Assembly: GCA_024643305.1 (NCBI GenBank)
Contig: JAHENE010000004.1
Location: 1 to 20,577 of the forward strand
From: Thiobacillaceae bacterium
GTDB lineage: Bacteria; Pseudomonadota; Gammaproteobacteria; Burkholderiales; Thiobacillaceae
Direction of reading: 5' to 3'
DNA: 20,577 bases
The notes under the pieces were generated by a model that saw only the letters and a program-made list of their open reading frames with translations, was not told where the DNA came from and did not search any database. The translations under genes and the position numbers were made by a program. Positions within the stretch are counted from its first letter, which is position 1. Every line of letters starts with the position of its first letter. Shown one piece after another: positions 1-8,892 of the stretch.

Positions 1-1
1 C

Positions 2-442
2 TCGCTTTTGCCGGGTGACATCATCACCATGGACCGGTTGATGGACCAAACCGCCATCACTTATCCGCAAACCACGCTAACCGACATGACGGGCGAAACC
101 ATCAAGACCATCATGGAAGACGTCTGCGACAACCTGTTCAACCCCGACCCCTACTACCAGCAGGGCGGCGACATGGTACGCGTAGGCGGCATCCAGTACA
201 CAGTAAACCCGAACAAGAAGATCGGTCAGCGTATATCCAATATGACCATCAACGGCAAGCCCCTCTCTGCCACAAAGACATACAAGGTGGCCGGCTGGGC
301 ACCGGTGGGTGAAAATGTGACAGGCACGCCAATTTGGGATGTGGTGGCCGAGTACCTGCGCTCAGTCAAGGTGATCAAGCCCGTCAAACTCAACCTGCCC
401 AAAGTGGTGGGTATCAGCAAGGACAATCCTGGCATAGCTTGA
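2..442 (+). CDS. soxB: SoxB thiosulfohydrolase, C-terminal fragment (5' end outside window)
   Basis: About 146 C-terminal residues are present, and the reading frame is open to the left edge. The sequence matches the 5'-nucleotidase-like C-terminal domain of SoxB, with MPGDIITMDRLMDQTAITYP, the YYQQGGDMVRVGG stretch, and KTYKVAGWAPVGE near the end. SoxB is the periplasmic dimanganese hydrolase of the Sox system. It releases sulfate from the thiosulfonate carried on the SoxYZ swinging arm. The metal-binding N-terminal domain lies outside the window. The gene ends in TGA 15 bp before a strong terminator, so it is probably the last gene of its transcript. The family call is firm because this end diverges clearly from ordinary UshA-type nucleotidases. 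The rest of the sox cluster cannot be seen. Confidence 0.88.
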   Translation, partial: SLLPGDIITMDRLMDQTAITYPQTTLTDMTGETIKTIMEDVCDNLFNPDPYYQQGGDMVRVGGIQYTVNPNKKIGQRISNMTINGKPLSATKTYKVAGWAPVGENVTGTPIWDVVAEYLRSVKVIKPVKLNLPKVVGISKDNPGIA

Positions 443-457
443 GCGTTTCGCTTTCAC

Positions 458-493
458 CAAATAAAAACGGGGCCTAGGCCCCGTTTTTATTTG
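458..493. terminator. Bidirectional rho-independent terminator after soxB
   Basis: This is a perfect 36-bp inverted repeat centred between 475 and 476. The GC core is CGGGGCC/GGCCCCG, flanked by an A-tract on the left and a T-tract on the right. On the plus strand this gives a GC-rich stem followed by TTTTTATTT, the layout of an intrinsic terminator. The mirror arrangement works on the minus strand too. It separates soxB from alaS. Confidence 0.92.
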
Positions 494-555
494 TCCACAC
501 TTTGCTTATTACTGGCTGATAAAATGGTGAAGTTACGCTATCCATATGCCCATTC

Positions 556-3168
556 ATGACCAGCAACGAAATACGCAAGCGCTTTCTGGATTTTTTCGCA
601 TCCAAAGGCCATACCATTGTTCCTTCCAGCCCCCTGATTCCGGCCAATGATCCTACCCTGCTTTTCACCAACGCCGGCATGGTGCAGTTCAAGGATGTAT
701 TCCTGGGTCTGGAATCGCGACCTTACGTGCGCGCCGCCTCCTCACAGCGCTGCGTGCGCGCCGGCGGAAAACACAATGATCTTGAAAATGTCGGCTATAC
801 AGCGCGCCACCACACTTTCTTTGAAATGCTGGGCAATTTCAGTTTTGGTGATTACTTCAAGCGCAATGCTATCCAGTACGCCTGGGAATTCCTGACCCAG
901 GATCTGAAGCTGCCCGCAGAAAAACTCTGGGTAACGGTCTATCAGGAAGACAACGAAGCTTTTGATATCTGGGCCAATGAAATCGGTGTACCCAAAGAAC
1001 GGATTGTGCGAATCGGTGACAACAAAGGTGCCAAGTACGCTTCCGACAATTTCTGGCAAATGGGCGATACCGGCCCCTGTGGACCCTGCACGGAAATCTT
1101 CTTCGACCACGGCCCCGGAATCCCAGGCGGACCTCCCGGCAGTCCAGATGAAGACGGCGACCGTTATATCGAGATCTGGAACAACGTGTTCATGCAGTTC
1201 AACCGTGATGAGGCCGGGGTACTGCATCCCCTGCCCAAGCCCAGCGTGGACACCGGCATGGGACTGGAGCGGATTTCTGCCGTTATGCAGCATGTCCACT
1301 CCAACTACGAAATCGACTTGTTTCAGGCATTGATCAAGGCGGCAGCGCGCGAGACTGGCTGCGCTGACATGGCAAGTCCTTCGTTGAAAGTCATCGCCGA
1401 CCATATTCGCGCCTGTGCCTTCCTGATTGTGGACGGTGTGATTCCAGGTAATGAGGGGCGCGGCTATGTGTTGCGCCGAATTATTCGACGCGCATTGCGC
1501 CATGGCCACAAACTTGGGCAAAACCAGCCCTTCTTCCACAAGCTGGTTTCTGATCTGGCTGGCATCATGGGCGACGCTTACCCGGAGCTTCGAAAAGCGC
1601 AGGACCGCGTTACCGAAACGCTGCAGCAGGAGGAAGTACGTTTTGGCGAAACCCTGCAGCACGGCATGGTCCTGCTCGAACAGGCGCTTGCCGATGGTGC
1701 CAAGGAGTTGGACGGCGAGACCGCCTTTCGACTTTACGATACTTATGGCTTTCCTCTCGATCTCACTGCGGACGTCTGCCGTGAACGCGGTATCAGCGTG
1801 GATGAAACAGGTTTCAACGCAGCCATGGCAAGACAGCGTGATCAGGCGCGCGCAGCCGGAAAATTCAAGGCTGCCGGCACACTGGAATACAGTGGCCAAC
1901 CCACCAGCTTCCACGGTTACGACAGCCTGAATGTGGACAACGCCACCGTCACCGCAATATATGTGGAAGGCAGCGAGGCCAACCAGATCAATGCAGGCCA
2001 GTCCGGCATCATCGTGCTAGATAACACCCCTTTCTATGCCGAATCTGGCGGCCAGATCGGCGATGCCGGCTTGCTTGAGGCGAATGACACACGATTCGAA
2101 ATCAGCGATACCCAGAAAATCCGCGCAGATGTATTCGGGCACCAAGGCCGGCTTGTTGCAGGCGCACTCAAAGTCGGCGACAAAATTGCTGCTCGCGTCG
2201 ATGGCCTGCGCCGCGCACGTATCATGCGCAATCACTCCGCCACCCACCTGATGCACAAGGCACTGCGTCAGGTACTGGGCGAGCATGTGCAGCAAAAAGG
2301 CTCGCTGGTCGATCCGGACAAGACACGCTTCGATTTCTCTCATACCGGCCCCATGTCAGACAAACAGCTTCGTGCAGTAGAGGCCCTGGTCAATGCGGAG
2401 ATCCTTCAAAACCAGGCCACCCAGGCCCGCGTGCTGCCGATGGAGGAAGCCCGCAAGCTGGGTGCCATGATGCTGTTCGGCGAGAAATACGGCGATACGG
2501 TACGAGTGCTGGACATTGGCACCTCGCGTGAACTCTGCGGCGGCACCCACGTTACACGCACCGGCGATATCGGCCTGTTCAAGATCCTAATCGAAGGTGG
2601 TGTTGCGGCGGGCATCCGTCGAGTTGAAGCCATCACCGGCGACAACTCTCTGGCCTACCTGCAAAAACTGGATGCCCAATTGCATCAAGCTGCCGCAGTA
2701 CTCAAGTCGCAGCCCGCTGAGTTACCCCAGAAAATCGGCCAGATTCAGGACCAAGTAAAATCCCTGGAAAAGGAGCTTGCCCGCCTAAAAGCCAAAATGG
2801 CTTCAAGCCAGGGGGGCGACCTGGCGATCCAGGCAGTCACCGTAGGCGACATAAAAGTATTGGCCGCGCAGATTGAGGGGGATGCTCAAGCCCTGCGCGA
2901 AACCGCCGATAAATTGAGGGACAAGCTGCAACCCTGTGCACTGGTGCTGGGAACAACCCTTGAAGGCAGAGTCAACCTTGTAGCCATGGTCAGCCCCGGT
3001 CTCACCAGTCGAGTCAAGGCTGGAGAACTGGTTAATTTCGTGGCCGGGCAAGTTGGCGGCAAGGGGGGCGGACGGCCCGACATGGCTCAGGCAGGCGGCA
3101 CAGAACCTGATAAACTTGCCGCTGCGCTCGCCTCGGTCAAAGACTGGGTAGCGTCCAGAGTGGGTTGA
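556..3168 (+). CDS. alaS: Alanyl-tRNA synthetase
   Basis: Class II synthetase that charges tRNA-Ala with alanine in the cytoplasm. It is 870 residues long, close to the usual 870-880. The N-terminus ([20 protein letters not shown]) is the canonical AlaS opening and supports the ATG at 556, although the Shine-Dalgarno sequence is weak. The catalytic core runs to about residue 450. It is followed by the editing domain with the metal-binding pairs HSATH (H560, H564) and CGGTH (C661, H665), which clear mischarged Ser- and Gly-tRNA. A coiled stretch at about 700-750 leads to the C-Ala domain, which ends with [15 protein letters not shown]. All expected motifs are intact. A possible GGGTT/AACCC hairpin overlaps the stop codon but lacks a T-tract. 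Confidence 0.98.
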   Translation: MTSNEIRKRFLDFFASKGHTIVPSSPLIPANDPTLLFTNAGMVQFKDVFLGLESRPYVRAASSQRCVRAGGKHNDLENVGYTARHHTFFEMLGNFSFGDYFKRNAIQYAWEFLTQDLKLPAEKLWVTVYQEDNEAFDIWANEIGVPKERIVRIGDNKGAKYASDNFWQMGDTGPCGPCTEIFFDHGPGIPGGPPGSPDEDGDRYIEIWNNVFMQFNRDEAGVLHPLPKPSVDTGMGLERISAVMQHVHSNYEIDLFQALIKAAARETGCADMASPSLKVIADHIRACAFLIVDGVIPGNEGRGYVLRRIIRRALRHGHKLGQNQPFFHKLVSDLAGIMGDAYPELRKAQDRVTETLQQEEVRFGETLQHGMVLLEQALADGAKELDGETAFRLYDTYGFPLDLTADVCRERGISVDETGFNAAMARQRDQARAAGKFKAAGTLEYSGQPTSFHGYDSLNVDNATVTAIYVEGSEANQINAGQSGIIVLDNTPFYAESGGQIGDAGLLEANDTRFEISDTQKIRADVFGHQGRLVAGALKVGDKIAARVDGLRRARIMRNHSATHLMHKALRQVLGEHVQQKGSLVDPDKTRFDFSHTGPMSDKQLRAVEALVNAEILQNQATQARVLPMEEARKLGAMMLFGEKYGDTVRVLDIGTSRELCGGTHVTRTGDIGLFKILIEGGVAAGIRRVEAITGDNSLAYLQKLDAQLHQAAAVLKSQPAELPQKIGQIQDQVKSLEKELARLKAKMASSQGGDLAIQAVTVGDIKVLAAQIEGDAQALRETADKLRDKLQPCALVLGTTLEGRVNLVAMVSPGLTSRVKAGELVNFVAGQVGGKGGGRPDMAQAGGTEPDKLAAALASVKDWVASRVG

Positions 3169-3216
3169 ACAACCCGTTGACTAATCGATCAGGATATTTT
3201 TTATTGTTTCCAGCCA

Positions 3217-4905
3217 ATGGCCATATTGAAGCAGACATTCTCTGAACGATTCGCCCGCATGATGCGGCTGGGCAATTCCGACGACCCGCTTTCAAGTCTG
3301 CAGGCTGTTACGCGCTGGGCCGACAACCTTCCCATCGGCGATGCGCTTAAAGCCCAGAATGAAGTCCTGACTGAGGTCAAGCGTTTCAACGAAGAGGATG
3401 CTCCTCTCTCCAAGGAGCGTTTGCTCATCCTGATGTTTCTGGACGAAAAGTCACAGGAAACCCAGCCCACGCTCGCACGCCAGTACCTGCGTAACCCGCG
3501 CATGTCGCGGACGGTGGAAAGCCAGTTGTGGCACAGCATCTATCACTTGAACTGGGAAGTTCTCCGCGGCTACCATAATTTCATTATTGAATATGCCCGC
3601 AACCCCGCCAAGTCGCGGCTAAAGGCGATGATGCCCATCGTTATCCTGCGTGCTCTTCGCGGATTCCGCCAGATTATCAAGTGGCGCACCATTCGCTATC
3701 TGCACCCAGGCACAAGAACATGGTCAAGGCTGCACCAGCTATACCAGATTGCGGAAACCCAGGGTCTTCACCAGACCAAGCTGCTTGCCTATCCAAATGA
3801 TACGCATGAAAGCACCTGCGAATCGGAGTATGTGCATACCCTGATGCTGGACCAGGCCAACTCTGGTGCCCTGTATCCGCGTCAAATCGATCTGATCGAC
3901 ACATGGATTTCCGGATGGCGCGACAAACTTCGCCTTGATAAAAAACTGGATACCGAAAGCCACATCCTGGCAGTGGATTTAACCAAAGATCAGGGCAGCA
4001 AACGTGCTCGCAACGACAGTCCGGAACTGTCGATGAGGTTCTGGTCAACCATAGACTTGCTTGCCCACATAAAGGACATACAGTCCGGGCTCCATGTTGG
4101 CACATCGCCGGCCCGCCTCGGACTGACTGAATACGTCCGTGTTTCGGAAAGCCTTGAACTCCTTGACCACCTGGCACGTCAGTGGTCTCCGCTTAGCGCA
4201 CGCGAGCAACGCCGCGCACCGCGCAAAGCCGTAAAAAAGATCGTGGAAGTGGTGCATAGCCTGACGTCAATCATCACCAATATCAAAGAGTCGAGAAAAA
4301 GCACTGATTCCAATCTGTCTGGCGACAACTACACTTTCGACGAAAACACAGACGTAAATATCTATGGTTTCGTTACCAAACGCACAATAGACAGAAATGC
4401 ATACGGCGCCCAGGCACCCAACGAAAAGCGGCGTGACATTGAACGCTGGGTAATGGAAGACGAAAGCGATTGTGGCTATGGCACGACAATTGAAACAAAG
4501 GACAAGGACTGGCTGCGCGTTGGCGCACTCGTTGGACTCAGAGCGGATAAGAACGCCCAATGGTCCCTTGGCATCGTCCGGCGCCTGTCCCGCCTCAGCG
4601 AGACCGAAAGTTCCGTTGGAATGGAAATCCTGCCCGGAATACCACTTGACATCTTTTTGTACAACCAGCAATCGTCAGCCTATGTAGTTAGCAACGTAAT
4701 GGATAACTATAACGGGCGGGCGGCAATGGCTGGCCTGCTGTTCGACGATGAAAATGATCCCACAATCGTCATTGACCCTGTACATTATGTGCGCAGCTCA
4801 ATACTTGAATATCGCTTCCAGCAGGAAAAAAGAAACATCCAGATACTGGATCCCATTGACCATGGGGAGGGTTGGATCCGAGTAAGGTTTATGCGCCTGG
4901 ATTAA
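3217..4905 (+). CDS. Uncharacterised 562-residue protein with PilZ-like motifs
   Basis: This is a soluble protein without a signal peptide or obvious membrane span. Residues 1-320 look mostly helical and match no family I can name. The C-terminal half holds RRAPR (R332 and R336) and DESDCG (D415, S417, G420). These match the two halves of the PilZ c-di-GMP signature, RxxxR and (D/N)xSxxG. In ordinary PilZ domains the halves lie roughly 25-35 residues apart; here about 80 residues intervene, including a polar stretch at 355-405. A beta-rich segment follows (WLRVGALVGLRADKNAQWSLGIVRRL), as expected of a PilZ barrel. It may be a divergent c-di-GMP effector, or a barrel that has lost the ligand. 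A TTGACT at 3177-3182 could be a -35 box for its own promoter. It lies 48 bp after alaS, and its 3' end overlaps the opposing hydrolase by 17 bp. Confidence 0.75.
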   Translation: MAILKQTFSERFARMMRLGNSDDPLSSLQAVTRWADNLPIGDALKAQNEVLTEVKRFNEEDAPLSKERLLILMFLDEKSQETQPTLARQYLRNPRMSRTVESQLWHSIYHLNWEVLRGYHNFIIEYARNPAKSRLKAMMPIVILRALRGFRQIIKWRTIRYLHPGTRTWSRLHQLYQIAETQGLHQTKLLAYPNDTHESTCESEYVHTLMLDQANSGALYPRQIDLIDTWISGWRDKLRLDKKLDTESHILAVDLTKDQGSKRARNDSPELSMRFWSTIDLLAHIKDIQSGLHVGTSPARLGLTEYVRVSESLELLDHLARQWSPLSAREQRRAPRKAVKKIVEVVHSLTSIITNIKESRKSTDSNLSGDNYTFDENTDVNIYGFVTKRTIDRNAYGAQAPNEKRRDIERWVMEDESDCGYGTTIETKDKDWLRVGALVGLRADKNAQWSLGIVRRLSRLSETESSVGMEILPGIPLDIFLYNQQSSAYVVSNVMDNYNGRAAMAGLLFDDENDPTIVIDPVHYVRSSILEYRFQQEKRNIQILDPIDHGEGWIRVRFMRLD

Positions 4906-5539
4906 GCCCGGGGAAAGATAAAAGCCATTTAGCCAAATCCTGTATTTCCTGCTGGCAAATCGTATGCGGCATCGCGTAGGAACGCCAGGCAAGCGCCACC
5001 CCCAGTTCACCCAGCATCTCACCGCTACTCTTTCCCATGGCAAACGGGATCACTTCATCCTGCTCGCCGTGCATCATTAATACCGGAACACCTTGAAGTG
5101 CCGCAAGCGATGGCGACAAGAACCGGGGGATATAACCAGACATGGAAACAACCCCGATCAGGTTGCGCATCCCCAGTGCCGCTGCCACAAGACTGATAAC
5201 CGCCCCCTGCGAGAAACCTGCAAGCACAACCGGCAGGTCAGAATTCTTTCGCAGCTCTTCTGCCAGTTCATGGACCTGCAGTGCTGAAGCCCGCATCCCT
5301 TCAGCATCTTCACGCCACTGCAAATCCGGGCCGGCAATGTCATACCATGCCCGCATGGCCATGCCCCCGTTGATTGTGACCGGTCTGACGGGCGCATGAG
5401 GGAATACGTGGCGAACACCTTTCAAACCAAGCATTTCTGCAGCCGGTTCCAGATCATACCCATCGGCACCCAACCCATGAAGCCACAGCATCAGGATGCG
5501 GGGGGTCTCTGTGCTGGGCAATTCAAGGTAATCAAGCAT
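4889..5539 (-). CDS. Alpha/beta-hydrolase, carboxylesterase/phospholipase family
   Basis: This 216-residue cytoplasmic hydrolase belongs to the esterase/lysophospholipase group that includes Pseudomonas carboxylesterase EstB and eukaryotic acyl-protein thioesterases. HGLGADG (21-27) is the oxyanion-hole strand-loop. GFSQG carries the nucleophile S110, HGEQDEVIP carries D161, and AMPHTIC carries H192, so the Ser-Asp-His triad is complete. The length is typical for the family. The natural substrate is probably short acyl esters or lysophospholipids, but it cannot be fixed from sequence. The gene is convergent with the PilZ-like gene (17-bp tail overlap) and divergent from birA, with only 85 bp between the two starts. 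Confidence 0.9.
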   Translation of the reverse strand: MLDYLELPSTETPRILMLWLHGLGADGYDLEPAAEMLGLKGVRHVFPHAPVRPVTINGGMAMRAWYDIAGPDLQWREDAEGMRASALQVHELAEELRKNSDLPVVLAGFSQGAVISLVAAALGMRNLIGVVSMSGYIPRFLSPSLAALQGVPVLMMHGEQDEVIPFAMGKSSGEMLGELGVALAWRSYAMPHTICQQEIQDLAKWLLSFPGLNPGA

Positions 5540-5609
5540 GTGCTGTTCAAGGGATTCAATGCCGGTGAGTTTAGCCCAACCCGTGGCCTAAAACATAGGC
5601 GGGTGACCA

Positions 5610-5618
5610 TGCTAGTAT
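5610..5618 (+). promoter_or_regulatory. Extended -10 promoter element for birA, possibly leaderless
   Basis: TGCTAGTAT fits the extended -10 pattern TGn plus hexamer TAGTAT (5613-5618). No convincing -35 box is present, as is common for extended -10 promoters. A start site about seven bases downstream would fall on the A of the birA ATG at 5625. No Shine-Dalgarno sequence is visible before that ATG. Confidence 0.4.
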
Positions 5619-5624
5619 CGCCCT

Positions 5625-6623
5625 ATGCCGAAGTCGATTCTTCCGCCGCTCCTGATTCCCCTGTTGAAGCGCATGTCGGATGGCCGTTTTCATTCCGGCC
5701 AGGACTTGGCAGCCCATTTCATGGTATCGCGTGCGACCATTTTCAATATCCTGCAAAATGCAGAGCAAATCGGCATTCCGGTACATGCCGTAAGGGGCAA
5801 GGGGTATAGGCTGGCCGATTCGCTTTCCTGGCTGGACAAGACTGCACTTGAGTCCATGCTTGATGCGTCTGGACATGCATATCTGCTCAAAACGGTCGAA
5901 CAAGCGCATTCAACCAACACTGAGCTTGTTGAGGATGCGCTGGCTGGGACGCGCCACCGAACTGTACTTTATGCGGACTATCAACACGCCGGCCGGGGCC
6001 GGCGCGGAAGGGTATGGCAAGGCCCACTTGGCGGAGGCCTGACGTTCTCCGTTCTTTGGCGGTTTGACCGGGGCGTGGACCAGCTCTCTGGCTTGAGCAT
6101 CGCAGTAGGCATGGCGCTGGCTCGAGCGTTGGCAAAAGTATGCCCGCTGCCCGTAAAGCTAAAATGGCCCAACGATGTACTTGCGGGCTATCGCAAACTG
6201 GCCGGCATACTTGTTGAAGTGCAAGGGGAGCTGTCGGGTCCATCATTTGCCGTCATTGGTATGGGAATCAATGAAAAACTTTCACAACACCATCGGCAGG
6301 AAATCGATCAGGCCGTTGTTGATCTTGCCGAGATGGGTGTGCAAATCACGCGCGCCAATTTATTGTTCGAAATCTTGAATGAGCTTGCACACGCCCTCGA
6401 ATCATTTGAACGTGAAGGGCTTAAATCAATTTTGGAAGAGTGGCCAAGCTGGCATGCTCATGAAGGGCGTGCCGTGTCACTGCGGATGCCCGATGGAAGC
6501 ATTCACACCGGCATGCCAAGCGGACTGGACCTGGCCGGTAATTTGTTGCTGACCCTGCCTGGCGGCGAAAAGCGAAAATTCAGCACCGGAGAGGTCAGCC
6601 TGAGACCTGTCGCCATAAAATGA
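5625..6623 (+). CDS. birA: Bifunctional biotin-[acetyl-CoA-carboxylase] ligase / repressor BirA
   Basis: It attaches biotin through biotinyl-AMP to the carboxyl-carrier protein of acetyl-CoA carboxylase. The protein has 332 residues. Residues 1-65 form a winged helix (SDGRFHSGQDLAAHFMVSRATIFNILQNAE...VRGKGYRL), so it is a group II BirA that may also repress transcription. The catalytic domain has the biotinyl-adenylate loop GRGRRGR (123-129) and KWPND (180-184). The C-terminal SH3-like domain ends near LPGGEKRKFSTGEVSLR. The start at 5625 aligns with the family; the next Met (17) would cut into the DNA-binding domain. No biotin synthesis gene is in the window, so the regulatory target is unknown. 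The stop overlaps the coaX start as ATGA, indicating translational coupling. Confidence 0.96.
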   Translation: MPKSILPPLLIPLLKRMSDGRFHSGQDLAAHFMVSRATIFNILQNAEQIGIPVHAVRGKGYRLADSLSWLDKTALESMLDASGHAYLLKTVEQAHSTNTELVEDALAGTRHRTVLYADYQHAGRGRRGRVWQGPLGGGLTFSVLWRFDRGVDQLSGLSIAVGMALARALAKVCPLPVKLKWPNDVLAGYRKLAGILVEVQGELSGPSFAVIGMGINEKLSQHHRQEIDQAVVDLAEMGVQITRANLLFEILNELAHALESFEREGLKSILEEWPSWHAHEGRAVSLRMPDGSIHTGMPSGLDLAGNLLLTLPGGEKRKFSTGEVSLRPVAIK

Positions 6624-7363
6624 GTAACGCCACCTTACTGCTGGACGTCGGCAACAGCCGGATCAAGTGGGCGTTGACCCAGGCCGGCGAATGGCTTGCC
6701 GAAGGCGCATCTTCACATGACGCAACCAAAAGCCTCGTGGAAAACTGGGATCGCTTTCCATCGCCCGGGAAAGTGTTCGGTTGCAATGTCGCGGGAATAG
6801 CGAGGGTAAATTTCATCGAGCATTATTGGCATGACCGAAATGTTCCGACAGCCTGGATAAACTCAGCCAAAATCTCCCATGGTGTCCATAATCTTTACGA
6901 CAAGGCAGAACAATTGGGTGCCGACCGCTGGGCAGCATTGATTGGCGCATGGAATAGGGCTAAAGGCCCGTGCCTGGTGGTTTCTGCCGGGACCGCATTG
7001 ACCGTGGACACCCTGAATCAGGGAGGGGACTTCATCGGCGGGCTTATCCTTCCAGGAAAACGTTTAATGTATGAAAGCCTCACCTTGGGTACGCACGCAC
7101 TCGGTGATCTATCCGGGGAAGTCACCGACTTTCCACGCAATACTGCCGATGCAATAACGAGCGGGATTGCCCTCGCGCTGGCATCTGCCGTTCAGACCGC
7201 ATACCGGCGGCTTGCTTCTTCAGAATTTCCTCGCCCAACGTGCATTATTACGGGTGGCGATGCGGAATGGTTGGCCAATCAATTGCAAATTGGCGTTATC
7301 ATCGCGCCCAGACTTGTGCTGGAGGGATTGGCAATAATGGCGGGTGGAGATGACCAAGCATGA
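6620..7363 (+). CDS. coaX: Type III pantothenate kinase
   Basis: It phosphorylates pantothenate, the first committed step of coenzyme A synthesis. CoaX enzymes are ASKHA-fold kinases that are insensitive to CoA feedback and need a monovalent cation. Visible motifs are DVGNSRIKW (D9, the phosphate-binding loop), GADRW (100-104), and SAGTALTVDTL (D130, metal/ATP site), followed by GGLILPG. The length of 247 residues is normal. The Bordetella homologue is known as Baf (Bvg accessory factor). The gene overlaps birA by 4 bp upstream and the SPOR gene by 4 bp downstream, so all three are probably translated as one coupled unit. Confidence 0.95.
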   Translation: MSNATLLLDVGNSRIKWALTQAGEWLAEGASSHDATKSLVENWDRFPSPGKVFGCNVAGIARVNFIEHYWHDRNVPTAWINSAKISHGVHNLYDKAEQLGADRWAALIGAWNRAKGPCLVVSAGTALTVDTLNQGGDFIGGLILPGKRLMYESLTLGTHALGDLSGEVTDFPRNTADAITSGIALALASAVQTAYRRLASSEFPRPTCIITGGDAEWLANQLQIGVIIAPRLVLEGLAIMAGGDDQA

Positions 7364-8022
7364 AGTGGGTAGCCGGAATTTTGCTCCTCATCAATCTCGG
7401 GGTGGGTGTTTATTTCTTCATGGCGCAGAGCCAGTCAGATTCACAAGCAGTGGCCTACTCGCCAGTCAATGCTGACAAAATCATTCTGAAGAGCTCACGC
7501 ATCGCAACTGAACAGGCGCCTGTAAAAACATCCGGCAGCGAGGCCCCCGCTTCAAGCGAACCCATCTGTGTCGAATGGCGCGGCTTTGGCGAAGGCGATC
7601 TTGAGCGGGGACGGCAGGCAATCAAGGCACTGGCGGCACAACGTGTTCTGTCGGTCGAAGAATTACCAGTCGACAGGATGTACTGGGTAATTTTCCCCCC
7701 CCTGCCAAGCGAGGCCGCGGGTCAGGTCAAGCTGAAGGAAATGATCGCACTCAAGATAAAGGAAGCCTTCATCATCCAGGACGGCATTTGGAAGAATGGA
7801 CTTTCCCTTGGGCTCTTTTCCACTGAAGACGCAGCTCGCCGTTACATTCATGAGTTGGAAAACAAGGGAGTCTCCGGCTTGCGCCTGGAGACCAAGCCGA
7901 AGGAAGGGACTGCTTATTACTACATGGTCAAAAGTGAAGATGCCGCCACCCTCCGCGACCTCGACGATGTCCGCCAAACCCTGCCTGCCACAACATTGAC
8001 CAGGGTGGCATGCAAGAGATAA
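7360..8022 (+). CDS. SPOR-domain membrane-anchored protein
   Basis: This 220-residue protein has a single N-terminal membrane segment (about 4-22, AGILLLINLGVGVYFF) without a clear cleavage site, so most of it would sit in the periplasm. After a low-complexity linker (30-65), a SPOR-like repeat fold covers about residues 105-190, with KNGLSLGLFSTEDAARRYIHEL matching the core of that domain. SPOR domains bind peptidoglycan with denuded glycan strands and often localise to the division septum. The gene is the third of the birA-coaX operon, overlapping coaX by 4 bp (ATGA). This placement is common in Betaproteobacteria but its reason is not known. The family call is good; the cellular role is inferred only from the domain. 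Confidence 0.82.
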   Translation: MKWVAGILLLINLGVGVYFFMAQSQSDSQAVAYSPVNADKIILKSSRIATEQAPVKTSGSEAPASSEPICVEWRGFGEGDLERGRQAIKALAAQRVLSVEELPVDRMYWVIFPPLPSEAAGQVKLKEMIALKIKEAFIIQDGIWKNGLSLGLFSTEDAARRYIHELENKGVSGLRLETKPKEGTAYYYMVKSEDAATLRDLDDVRQTLPATTLTRVACKR

Positions 8023-8040
8023 GCCTGTTGTTTTTGGGGG

Positions 8041-8892
8041 TCAGGGGCTAAGCAGGTAGTTCATGGCGATGCCAGCAAACACAGCCAGACCAAACCAGTG
8101 GTTGTGTAGAAATGCCTTGAAGCAGGCCGTACGTTCACGCCGCCTGATAAGCCAGAGATGGTAGAGCGCAATCCCGCCTGCCACAAACAGGCCAAGATAA
8201 AACACCGGCCCAAGCCCCACTCGCAGGCCAACATAAGTCAACAGTGCCAGTGTGGCGGCATAGCACGCGGCAATGGCAGCGATTTCATATTTCCCGAAAG
8301 TGATCGCAGAAGTCTTGATCCCGATTTTCAGATCATCCTGCCTGTCCACCATTGCGTACTCGGTATCGTAGGCCACCGACCAGAACAGGTTGGCAAGCAA
8401 AAGCAGCCAGGCATCCATCGGCACGCCACCCTGTACTGCTGCATAGGCCATGGGAATGCCAAATCCGAATGCCACGCCCAAGTAAGCCTGCGGAATTGAA
8501 AAAAAACGTTTGGTAAAAGGATAGCTCGCCGCGAGGAATAGCGCTGGCACGGACAGTAAAATTACCAGACGGTTGAGCGGCAAGATCATCAGGAATGCCA
8601 GAAGCGACAGCCCCGCTGCCAACAGCAGCGCTTCATGCCGGGAAACTTCGCCCGTTGCCAACGGCCGCATCCGCGTACGCTCAACATGCGCGTCAAACTC
8701 CCGATCAGCAAAGTCATTGACCGCACAACCTGCAGAACGCATAAGCACAACGCCCGCGGCAAATATCAGCAGAATGTGGACTGATGGCAACCCTTTGGCA
8801 GCAAACCAAAGCCCCCACAAGGTAGGCCACAACAAAAGCAGGATGCCGATGGGTTTGTCCAGGCGCAACAGGCGAACGTATCTATGGGTCAT
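8041..8892 (-). CDS. ubiA: 4-hydroxybenzoate polyprenyltransferase UbiA
   Basis: This integral inner-membrane enzyme transfers a polyprenyl chain to 4-hydroxybenzoate, the second step of ubiquinone synthesis. The two Asp-rich Mg-diphosphate motifs are present: NDFADREFD (59-67) and [12 protein letters not shown] (176-187). About eight hydrophobic segments surround them. I chose the ATG at 8892, giving 283 residues beginning [27 protein letters not shown] at 8907 is also in frame but adds residues the family does not have. The gene overlaps the end of ubiC by 11 bp and converges on the SPOR gene with 18 bp between stops. I see no hairpin terminator in that gap. Confidence 0.95.
   Translation of the reverse strand: MTHRYVRLLRLDKPIGILLLLWPTLWGLWFAAKGLPSVHILLIFAAGVVLMRSAGCAVNDFADREFDAHVERTRMRPLATGEVSRHEALLLAAGLSLLAFLMILPLNRLVILLSVPALFLAASYPFTKRFFSIPQAYLGVAFGFGIPMAYAAVQGGVPMDAWLLLLANLFWSVAYDTEYAMVDRQDDLKIGIKTSAITFGKYEIAAIAACYAATLALLTYVGLRVGLGPVFYLGLFVAGGIALYHLWLIRRRERTACFKAFLHNHWFGLAVFAGIAMNYLLSP

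Noticed and set aside
742..1914. A 390-codon open frame on the minus strand
   Set aside because: It lies wholly antisense to alaS, shows no recognisable family and mirrors alaS codon structure; it is a shadow.
3163..3176. GGGTT/AACCC hairpin at the alaS stop
   Set aside because: The stem is only five pairs and no T-tract follows, so I do not call it a terminator.
3177..3206. TTGACT followed by TTATTG as a promoter for the PilZ-like gene
   Set aside because: The -35 is good but the -10 is poor at every acceptable spacing; mentioned only in the gene entry.
7986..8040. Possible terminator between the SPOR gene and ubiA
   Set aside because: TGCCAC/GTGGCA pairs across a long loop and the T-rich run is too far from it; no convincing structure.
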